Shown here: positions 1-5,612 of the stretch, piece after piece
Layout: the number at the start of each line of letters is the position of its first letter
How positions within the stretch are numbered: position 1 is the first letter of the stretch
NCBI GenBank assembly: GCA_938004235.1
Contig: CALKWL010000331.1
Location: 1-13,726 of the forward strand
DNA from: an uncultured Gammaproteobacteria bacterium
GTDB lineage: Bacteria > Pseudomonadota > Gammaproteobacteria > Halothiobacillales > Halothiobacillaceae
Direction: 5' to 3'
Length of the DNA stretch: 13,726 bases
Translations under genes and position numbers: made by a program
Notes under the pieces: generated by a model
The model's database searches: none
What the model saw: only the letters and a program-made list of their open reading frames with translations
What the model was told of the DNA's origin: nothing

Positions 1-238
1 GGGGTGTGTTCTTTTGGTTACTTTTCTTGCACAAGCAAGAAAAGTGACTCGCCCGTTGCCACGCTCATTGGCTACGGAGTGACTCCGTCATAACGGGCGA
101 AAAAATGCCACTCCCTGTTCAATGTCAGTGGCCTTGTTTCGCCCGTCTTGATGGTGCGACTTCGCACAGAACATGATTGATACGGGCGAGTAACTTTCTT
201 TGCTTGCACAAAGTAAAGTCACCAAAGAAATGCACCCC
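1..238. repeat. MITE-like or REP-like intergenic element with ~55-bp imperfect terminal inverted repeats
   Basis: The left arm (1-55) and the reverse complement of the right arm (183-238) match along almost their whole length with a few mismatches and small indels. Both begin GGGGTG and end with GACTCGCCCG or TACTCGCCCG. The interior holds short hairpins: ACGGAG/CTCCGT with a 3-nt loop at 73-87, and GTGCGA/TCGCAC around 155-168. The motif CGCCCGT and its complement recur several times (near 50-57, 92-98, 140-147 and 183-188). I recall similar TTCTTTGGTTACTTTC-type repeats scattered between genes in many proteobacteria. No protein of the element is encoded here, and the left boundary may lie outside the window. 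Confidence 0.7.
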
Positions 239-240
239 GT

Positions 241-381
241 TGATGCCGCCCTACGGGCAAGCCGTGAACTGGCCTGCTCCAGCCGGGTCGCCTCAACACG
301 ACATCCATGTCGTGATGAGGCTAAATGCGCCATCCATGGCGCCTTTACCCGACTTCCACAGGCCAGTTCACGGCGGCATCA
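241..381. repeat. Palindromic intergenic repeat with internal hairpins
   Basis: TGATGCCGCC (241-250) and GTGAACTGGCCT (264-275) together are the reverse complement of the uninterrupted block at 360-381. The left arm is split by a 13-nt insertion (251-263). Between the arms lie two perfect small hairpins with CC loops: CGACAT/ATGTCG at 299-312 and GCGCCAT/ATGGCGC at 327-342. The arrangement resembles a dispersed structured repeat, next to and possibly part of the same composite as the 1-238 element. Open frames on both strands through it are low-complexity (Arg, Ala, Ser, Pro-rich) and are not believable genes. Confidence 0.65.
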
Positions 382-392
382 AAAAGGGGGGA

Positions 393-414
393 AGCCAAAG
401 CCAAAGCCAAAGCC
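393..414. repeat. Short tandem repeat, 6-bp unit AGCCAA x ~3.7
   Basis: Three exact copies of AGCCAA (393-398, 399-404, 405-410) are followed by AGCC. It lies between the palindromic repeat and the argJ leader. Such a hexamer array could vary in copy number by slippage. No coding frame depends on it. Confidence 0.7.
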
Positions 415-505
415 GTGCAGTCGGCAGGGCGTGTTACACGAACCTACATTTTGTAATAGTCTGTGTCCAACATGACACCATTCGTCATCCAAGGAGCTTC
501 GCACC

Positions 506-1732
506 ATGCCCGTCAATCTCACCGCCCCCGCACCCGGTAGCCTCAAGCCGATTCAAAGCATCCAGCTCGGCGTGGCCGAAGCCGGTGTGCGCAAGGCCAA
601 TCGCAAGGATCTTCTGGTAATGACCCTGCCGGAGGGCTCGCAGGTGGCGGGCGTGTTTACGCAAAACCGCTTTTGCGCCGCGCCGGTGATCTTGTGCCGT
701 GAGTTTCTGGCGGCAGCCACGCCGATTCGTGCGCTGGTGGTGAATACCGGGAATGCCAATGCCGGCACGGGTGAGGATGGCATGGCGCGTGCGCGTCAGG
801 TGTGTGCCGCATTGGCGGAACATCTGCATTGCGCGCCTGAGCAGGTGCTGCCGTTCTCCACTGGGGTCATCATGGAAGCGCTTCCCGTTGAACGCATTGT
901 CGCCGGATTGCCCGCCGCCCTGGCCGACCTGAGCCCGACGCATTGGGAAAAGGCCGCCGAAGCCATTATGACCACCGACATCGTAGCCAAAGGCTTGTCG
1001 CGCCAGATTGAAATTGACGGCAAGAGCGTGACCGTGACCGGTATCGCCAAGGGCTCGGGCATGATTCATCCGAACATGGCCACCATGCTGGGCTATGTGG
1101 CGACCGATGCGGCTGTGCCCGCAGGGCTGTTGCAGGACATGCTCAGAGAGATCAGCAATGTCTCCTTCAACCGGGTGACTGTGGATGGAGATACGTCGAC
1201 CAATGATAGTTTCATCCTGATTGCCGCAGGAACCAGCGGGGTGAATATCGATTCGCCGCAGGCGACGGGCTATGCGGCTTTGTTTGCTGCCGTGCGTGAA
1301 GTGGCGGTATTTCTTGCTCAGGCCTTGGCGCGCGATGGTGAAGGCGCGACCAAGTTTGTGACGATTGAGGTGTCTGGCGGGGGCAGTGCCGAGGAGTGCC
1401 TCAAAGTCGGCAAGGCGATTGCGCATTCGCCGCTCATTAAAACGGCGCTGTTTGCCTCAGACCCGAATCTGGGGCGCTTGCTGGCGGCCATTGGTTATGC
1501 GGGCATTGCCGATCTGGATGTGAGTAGCGTGCGCCTGTGGCTCGGCTCGGTGCTGGTGGCGGAAAACGGCGGACGCAATCCTGCCTATGTCGAAGCTGAG
1601 GCGGCGGCGATCATGAAAGAAGCGGAAATCACCATTCGTGTGGATCTGGGACGCGGTACGGCGAGTGAGACCGTGTGGACCTGCGACTTCTCTTACGATT
1701 ACGTCAAAATCAATGCTGAATATCGCAGTTGA
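506..1732 (+). CDS. argJ: Bifunctional glutamate N-acetyltransferase / amino-acid N-acetyltransferase (ArgJ)
   Basis: ArgJ moves the acetyl group from N-acetylornithine to glutamate, making ornithine and recycling N-acetylglutamate in cytoplasmic arginine synthesis; many members also acetylate glutamate from acetyl-CoA. The 408-residue product has the usual family length. NTGNANAGTG lies at residues 80-89, and STG at 118-120 supplies the expected oxyanion-hole Thr-Gly. The self-cleavage motif KGSGMIHPNMATML spans about 182-195; precursor cleavage should fall between Ala192 and Thr193, with Thr193 as nucleophile. The C-terminus DYVKINAEYRS is typical. AAGGAG at 491-496, 9 nt before the ATG, supports the start. 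Whether it is truly bifunctional cannot be read from sequence. The next gene starts 21 bp downstream, so co-transcription is likely. Confidence 0.97.
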   Translation: MPVNLTAPAPGSLKPIQSIQLGVAEAGVRKANRKDLLVMTLPEGSQVAGVFTQNRFCAAPVILCREFLAAATPIRALVVNTGNANAGTGEDGMARARQVCAALAEHLHCAPEQVLPFSTGVIMEALPVERIVAGLPAALADLSPTHWEKAAEAIMTTDIVAKGLSRQIEIDGKSVTVTGIAKGSGMIHPNMATMLGYVATDAAVPAGLLQDMLREISNVSFNRVTVDGDTSTNDSFILIAAGTSGVNIDSPQATGYAALFAAVREVAVFLAQALARDGEGATKFVTIEVSGGGSAEECLKVGKAIAHSPLIKTALFASDPNLGRLLAAIGYAGIADLDVSSVRLWLGSVLVAENGGRNPAYVEAEAAAIMKEAEITIRVDLGRGTASETVWTCDFSYDYVKINAEYRS

Positions 1733-1753
1733 TGCGGCGTTGAGGCACGCAGC

Positions 1754-2686
1754 ATGACAAGCTCGCTTCTGCATGTGGTTTGTGCGGTCATTGAGTCGTC
1801 CGATGGACGCATTCTGCTGGCACAGCGTCTGAGTCATCAGCACCTGGGCGGTCTATGGGAGTTTCCCGGCGGCAAGCTGGAAGCGGCCGAGTCGGAGTTT
1901 GCAGCCTTGGCGCGCGAGCTGGACGAAGAGCTGGGCATACGTCCGTGTGCTGCCGAGCACTGGATGGATGTGCATCACCATTACGCCGATGCGGGGCGGG
2001 AGGTGGTGCTGCATGTCTGGCGGGTGAGCGCTTGGGAAGGCGAGCCGCTCGGGCGCCTGGGGCAGCCCTTGCAATGGGTTAACCGATCCGAGCTGCATGA
2101 ATTTGCTGTGCCTGAAGCCAATCGGGCGATTGTGAACGCGCTGGCGTTGCCGCCGCGCTGTTTGATTACCGGGGATGCGGCGTCCTTCGAGGAGCATTTC
2201 ATGCGTCTTGATCGCGCCTTGGCGGCGGGCTTGCGTCTGGTGATTCTGCGCGGCGAGTTGGCGCTTGCTTTGGCAGAGGCTTCGGCAGAGCGGGTTCATG
2301 CGGCGGGAGGGTGTGTGCTGTTCAATACCACGCTGGAGCATTTTCAGCTCGCGGGCGCCAAGGCCGATGGCCTGCATCTTAACCGACACGCCTTGATGGC
2401 GCTTCAGACGCGCCCAGCCGGGGTGCGCTGGATGTCGGCGTCCTGCCACGATGCGGCGGAGCTTGCGCAGGCGCAGCGGCTGGGTTTGGACTTCGCGCTG
2501 CTTTCGCCAGTCTTGCCCACGCAGTCGCATCCGGGAGCCGCGACCTTGGGGTGGTCGCGTTTTGCTGAGTTGGTGCGCGACCATGCCTTACCTGTTTATG
2601 CGCTGGGCGGGGTAGGGGATGCGGAGCTTGCCGCGGCTCAGGCGCATGGCGCGCAAGGGGTGGCGTCGATTCGTGCCTGGTGGTGA
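1754..2686 (+). CDS. Nudix hydrolase fused to a thiamine-phosphate-synthase/TenI-like domain
   Basis: A 310-residue two-domain protein. Residues 1 to about 128 form a MutT-type Nudix domain with a perfect box: G40, E46, R54-E55, E58-E59, G61, fitting GX5EX7REUXEEXGU. It should bind Mg2+ and hydrolyse a nucleoside-diphosphate derivative such as 8-oxo-dGTP. Residues about 135-310 look like ThiE/TenI, with ADGLHL, DFALLSPVLPTQSH, a terminal ALGGV phosphate-loop-like segment and GAQGVASIRAWW. Such Nudix-ThiE fusions are known in beta- and gammaproteobacteria, often near argJ. Whether the second domain makes thiamine phosphate or only binds a related compound is unclear. TGAGG at 1741-1745 lies 8 nt before the ATG. 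A role in damaged-nucleotide or thiamine-analogue clean-up is inference. Confidence 0.93.
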   Translation: MTSSLLHVVCAVIESSDGRILLAQRLSHQHLGGLWEFPGGKLEAAESEFAALARELDEELGIRPCAAEHWMDVHHHYADAGREVVLHVWRVSAWEGEPLGRLGQPLQWVNRSELHEFAVPEANRAIVNALALPPRCLITGDAASFEEHFMRLDRALAAGLRLVILRGELALALAEASAERVHAAGGCVLFNTTLEHFQLAGAKADGLHLNRHALMALQTRPAGVRWMSASCHDAAELAQAQRLGLDFALLSPVLPTQSHPGAATLGWSRFAELVRDHALPVYALGGVGDAELAAAQAHGAQGVASIRAWW

Positions 2687-2718
2687 TGTTTTATTCACGT
2701 TTGCGCGCTATGCTCCCC

Positions 2719-2952
2719 AGCAGCCTGTCGGACTTGATACAGGCTGGCTGCAAAAGCTTGCGGAATCCATCCCTGGATTCCGCCCTTCGGGTGATGCTTC
2801 GCATCCCAACGCCGCTCCAGGCGGCGTTTTTCTGACCGGTGCAGTGTCACCGATTTTTTCGCCAATAGTGCCTGCTATTACCGAAAAAATTGGCATTGCT
2901 GCCCTCGGTCGGCGACTTTTTTGCTTCAGCCGTTCAAGTCCGACAGGCTGCT
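2719..2952. mobile_element. MITE-like element with perfect 19-bp terminal inverted repeats
   Basis: AGCAGCCTGTCGGACTTGA at 2719-2737 is the exact reverse complement of 2934-2952, and the similarity continues imperfectly inward (GGCTGCAAAAG against CTTTTTTGCTTCAGCC). The 234-bp interior is mostly hairpins: GCGGAATCCA/TGGATTCCGC (2760-2783), GATGC/GCATC (2793-2805), AACGCCGC/GCGGCGTT (2808-2828), and a long imperfect stem over about 2857-2902. No transposase is encoded, and I see no clear target-site duplication. It fills the gap between the argJ operon and the coiled-coil gene, so this stretch holds no gene. Open frames through it are repeat-derived. Confidence 0.75.
2808..2831 (+). terminator. 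Rho-independent terminator-like hairpin inside the MITE-like element
   Basis: An 8-bp stem AACGCCGC/GCGGCGTT with a 5-nt loop (TCCAG) is followed directly by a T run ending at 2831. It lies 122 bp after the Nudix-ThiE stop codon and could end the argJ operon transcript. The element would then supply the terminator. Confidence 0.55.
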
Positions 2953-2984
2953 AAGCCCCGATAACTTCTGATGAGGTGATGGCG

Positions 2985-3512
2985 ATGATGAAAGAACAGA
3001 TGGATACCACGCTGGAGCTCTTGGCGCGTCAGCGTGATGAGCTGAAGCTTAAGCTGCATCTTCTGAGTATGGATGCTCGCGATGAGTGGGAAGCCAATGA
3101 GAAAATCTGGCAGCAGGTGCAGAGTACTGCCGAAGAGATCCGCAATACGGCGAGCGATGCCGTAGATGACGTTTGGGTGCGTTTCAATACGGCAACTCAG
3201 GAGTTGAGTGAAAAATACGCGCAGCTTGAACCGGCGAAGGATGAGCTGAAAGCGCAGTTTGGCCAGAAGCTGGAGGCGGGCATGGAAGAGCTGAGCGCCA
3301 TTCGCGATGAACTGGCCTTAAAAGCGCATTTGTTCAGTATGGAAGCGCGTCAGCAGTGGGAAGAGACGGAGCCCTTGTGGGCGCGCCTGTCGTCCAAGCT
3401 GGAACAGGTCAAGCAGGAAAGCGGCGAGGCCTTGGATAAGCTGGCGAGTGCGGCTAGCGAATTGAAGCAGGATCTGGCCGAGCGCTATCAGCGTCTGAAA
3501 AAGGAAGATTGA
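2985..3512 (+). CDS. Coiled-coil protein with an internal duplication, function unknown
   Basis: About 175 residues, rich in Glu, Lys, Ala, Gln and Leu, with no signal peptide or membrane segment, predicted to be nearly all helix. Two copies of a ~65-residue unit are visible. The first starts RDELKLKLHLLSMDARDEWE and ends SEKYAQL; the second starts RDELALKAHLFSMEARQQWE and ends AERYQRL. LHLLSMDAR and AHLFSMEAR are the best-conserved landmarks, and each repeat has a Trp-containing E-x-x-W segment. GAGG at 2973-2976 sits 8 nt before the ATG at 2985, so I chose that start over GTG 2976 or ATG 2979; ATG 2988 is also possible. The stop overlaps the next start (TGATG), so the two are probably translated together. 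I do not recognise a named family. Confidence 0.8.
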   Translation: MMKEQMDTTLELLARQRDELKLKLHLLSMDARDEWEANEKIWQQVQSTAEEIRNTASDAVDDVWVRFNTATQELSEKYAQLEPAKDELKAQFGQKLEAGMEELSAIRDELALKAHLFSMEARQQWEETEPLWARLSSKLEQVKQESGEALDKLASAASELKQDLAERYQRLKKED

Positions 3513-4045
3513 TGCCTCATGCCAGAATGTGGTGGCTGGCGAGTGCGCTGGTCACCCTGATTTTGGGCGGCGTCTTGCTGCTGGATTTTTCCGGTTTGCG
3601 AGCGCCGCCCGCTGCTTTTTCCGGGGCGGTGATCGGCTTGCCTCCGCTGCCCGGATGTCAGCCGGTGCTGAGCGCACAGACGCCCGACGGCTGTATGGCG
3701 CGGGATGGCGCGCGCTTCATGACAGTAAAAATGTCGGGTGATGTGCGCCCGCTGCGCCCGTTCGAGTTGCGTTTGAGTCTGCCTGAGCGCGTGCGTCAGA
3801 CAGCGCGCCAGGCCAGCGTGGACTTCATCATGGTGGGCATGGACATGGGGATCAATCGTTACAGCCTGTTGCAGCAGCCGGATGGAGATTTTCTCGGCAG
3901 GGTGATTTTGCCTGTGTGCAGCGTCGGACGCAGCGATTGGGTAGCGAAACTTAGCGTGATCGTTACCCTGGAGGGCGGCGTCGAAGAAATGTGGACGGCG
4001 GATATGGCCTTTAGCGCGGAGCCTTCCGTTGTTGCCCACGATTGA
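3512..4045 (+). CDS. Small membrane-anchored periplasmic protein, function unknown
   Basis: A 177-residue product starting with a short basic N-terminus and one hydrophobic segment (about residues 7-25), either a signal anchor or an uncleaved signal peptide. The rest looks beta-rich and periplasmic, with FELRLSLPE, a Met/Asp-rich stretch VDFIMVGMDMGINRYSLL, then LPVCSVGRSDWVAKLSVIV. The MDMG...LPVC...DW pattern reminds me of small immunoglobulin-like FixH/YtkA-type domains, sometimes linked to copper or oxidase assembly, but I cannot confirm this. The Cys residues (PGC, DGC, LPVC) and Met cluster could bind metal or form disulfides (inference). The ATG overlaps the preceding TGA as TGATG, with AAGGAAG at 3501-3507 as ribosome binding site, so it is coupled to the coiled-coil gene. 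Confidence 0.8.
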   Translation: MPHARMWWLASALVTLILGGVLLLDFSGLRAPPAAFSGAVIGLPPLPGCQPVLSAQTPDGCMARDGARFMTVKMSGDVRPLRPFELRLSLPERVRQTARQASVDFIMVGMDMGINRYSLLQQPDGDFLGRVILPVCSVGRSDWVAKLSVIVTLEGGVEEMWTADMAFSAEPSVVAHD

Positions 4046-4209
4046 CAAAGCGTGCGACGGCCATACGGGTGTATTCGCGTCGTAACCCTTGTACTTTGTC
4101 CACAAAAAAACGCAAATGAACACCTGAAAATTGCGCGGACGACTAAATAATTTTTATGCCATCCCGAGTATTTGTCTGGGTTAAGATCGTTGCCATTCGA
4201 AAAAGCAAG

Positions 4210-4226
4210 CTCTGATTGATTCAGAG
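4210..4226. promoter_or_regulatory. Small palindrome upstream of the efflux operon
   Basis: CTCTGA (4210-4215) and TCAGAG (4221-4226) flank a 5-nt TTGAT spacer, about 30 bp before the adaptor start codon. It could be an operator for a dimeric repressor or a leader hairpin. Only symmetry and position support this. The 212-bp gap 4046-4257 holds no gene; I could not assign -35/-10 boxes with confidence. Confidence 0.25.
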
Positions 4227-4257
4227 TTTCCAAAATAACAACGTTCACGGAGTTCCC

Positions 4258-5481
4258 ATGCTCTTCCGTACCCACGCGCCGCGCACGCTTGCGGGGCTTG
4301 CTCTGTTATTTTTCAGCATAAACGTCCATCCTGCTCACGCCAATACGGCGCCAGCCGGGGCGCCGCCGCCGCCCAAGGTCGGAGTGATTGAAGTGCAAAC
4401 GCATAGCTTGCGCCAAAGCGTGACTTACCCCGGACAGATTCGTGCTGTCGAACAGGTCGAGGTGCGTCCCCAGGTCAGCGGTATGTTGCAGGGCGTACAC
4501 TTCCGCGACGGCGAACGGGTGGAAAAGGGTCAGCTGCTCTACACCATCGACAACCGCCCGTTTGCTGCCGAAGTCGCCGCCGCTGAAGCTGCCGTGGCAC
4601 AGACCGAAGCCAGTTTGCGCCTGGCAATCAGGGAGCAGGCACGCGGTCAGGAACTGGCGCGCAGTCAGACTCTCTCGCGTGAAGCCGTTGAGCAGCGCGA
4701 TACCGCCAAGCAGGTGGCCGAGGCCGATTTGCGCGCTGCGAAGGCGCGTCTGACCACGGCGCGCATCAATCTGGACTACACCCAGATTCGCGCCCCGATT
4801 AGCGGTTATATCGAGCGTACCCTGATGACTGCTGGCAATCTTGTCACTTCGCCACTGGGCAGCGGCACCACGCTGCTGACCACGATCACCCCCACGGACA
4901 CGCTTTACGTGTACTTCCAGATCGACGAAGCCACGCAGAATGGCTTTTCCGCGCAAAGTCCCAGCGCTCCCTTGGGTGAGCAGGTGCAGATCGCCCTTCA
5001 AGGGGATGACGCGAGCACCGAATACGCCCGCATTGATTATCTGGCGCCGACTTTTAACGCCAAGAGCGGCACCCGCCAGGCGCGCGCCGCGCTGAGCAAC
5101 CCTGCGCGCCGCTTTGCCCCCGGGCAGTTTGCCCATGTGAAGATGAATACCGCGCAGATCTTCAATAGCCCTGCCATTCCCGCTGCTGCGGTGGGCATGA
5201 ATCAAAGCCGGCACTTTGTGATCGTCGTCAATGCTGAAAACAGTGTTGAGATGCGTCCGGTCAAGCTCGGTCCGGAAATCGACGGCCTGCGCCCCGTGCT
5301 GGAGGGACTCAAGCCTGGCGAGCGCATTATTCTTGAAGGCCTACAGCGCGCACGACCGGGCAGCAAGGTTACGCCAGAGCTCCTGGCCGCCAAGACGCAA
5401 AAGGATGAATGCAAGGCTGATAACGCTCAGCCTATGCCGGGTGCGCCGCTGGAAAGCTGCTTCTCGACTAATAAGCGTTAA
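4258..5481 (+). CDS. RND efflux periplasmic adaptor subunit (membrane fusion protein, AcrA/MexE type)
   Basis: Links an RND inner-membrane pump to an outer-membrane channel. The 407-residue product has an Ala/Leu-rich signal peptide with likely cleavage after AHA at residue 28; no lipobox Cys is present, unlike AcrA. A proline-rich linker (PPPPK) follows. Lipoyl half-motifs (VEVRPQVSGML..., GERVEKGQLLYTID) lie at about 66-98 and the second half at about 178-200 (IRAPISGYIERT). Between them a helical hairpin spans about 103-172. The beta-barrel contains RQARAALSN and FAPGQFAHV, and the membrane-proximal part LKPGERIILEGLQRARPGSKV. GGAG at 4249-4252, 5 nt before the ATG, decides the start over an upstream in-frame TTG. 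The tail after about residue 380 is unusual, with two Cys (KDEC and LESC). The pump gene follows after 131 bp. Confidence 0.94.
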   Translation: MLFRTHAPRTLAGLALLFFSINVHPAHANTAPAGAPPPPKVGVIEVQTHSLRQSVTYPGQIRAVEQVEVRPQVSGMLQGVHFRDGERVEKGQLLYTIDNRPFAAEVAAAEAAVAQTEASLRLAIREQARGQELARSQTLSREAVEQRDTAKQVAEADLRAAKARLTTARINLDYTQIRAPISGYIERTLMTAGNLVTSPLGSGTTLLTTITPTDTLYVYFQIDEATQNGFSAQSPSAPLGEQVQIALQGDDASTEYARIDYLAPTFNAKSGTRQARAALSNPARRFAPGQFAHVKMNTAQIFNSPAIPAAAVGMNQSRHFVIVVNAENSVEMRPVKLGPEIDGLRPVLEGLKPGERIILEGLQRARPGSKVTPELLAAKTQKDECKADNAQPMPGAPLESCFSTNKR

Positions 5482-5490
5482 AAAAACAAA

Positions 5491-5582
5491 ACCGCAGAGA
5501 GCACAGAAGGCACAGAGAAAAGAGCCAAAGATAAAGGCTCAGAATTGCTCACCTTTTTGGTGAGCTCTGCGCCCTCTGCGGC
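5491..5582. repeat. CGCAGAG-type dispersed repeat with nested hairpins between the two efflux genes
   Basis: CCGCAGAG (5492-5499) pairs with CTCTGCGG (5574-5581), enclosing two perfect hairpins: GAGCC/GGCTC (5522-5540) and GCTCACC/GGTGAGC with a T5 loop (5547-5565). The left arm carries near-repeats GCAGAGA, GCACAGA and GCACAGAGA. Repeats of the ACCGCAGAGGGCGCAGAG type are scattered between genes in many beta- and gammaproteobacteria. It lies within the adaptor-pump junction, so it would be transcribed as part of the operon mRNA and could affect stability or relative expression. Confidence 0.75.
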
Positions 5583-5612
5583 TAAAAACGATTTCATCAG
5601 GACAACCACCTC

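Noticed and set aside
393..414. Hexamer array considered as a CRISPR or other repeat-spacer array
   Set aside because: The units are only 6 bp and contiguous with no spacers; it is a simple tandem repeat.
88..620. Open frames on both strands through the left repeat region
   Set aside because: They run through inverted repeats, have biased Arg/Ala/Ser/Pro composition, no ribosome sites, and one overlaps the well-supported argJ start.
485..1426. 313-codon minus-strand frame opposite argJ
   Set aside because: Antisense shadow of a conserved gene in GC-rich DNA; the product is His/Arg/Gly-rich with no recognisable domain.
1853..2584. 243-codon minus-strand frame opposite the Nudix-ThiE gene
   Set aside because: Shadow frame, Arg/Gln-rich, with no domain, while the plus strand has a perfect Nudix box.
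2619..2954. 111-codon plus-strand frame across the end of the Nudix-ThiE gene and the MITE-like element
   Set aside because: Its sequence is mostly translation of the repeat element; the start lies inside another gene and has no ribosome site.
4306..5214. 302-codon minus-strand frame opposite the adaptor gene
   Set aside because: Antisense shadow; the adaptor on the plus strand has clear family motifs from end to end.
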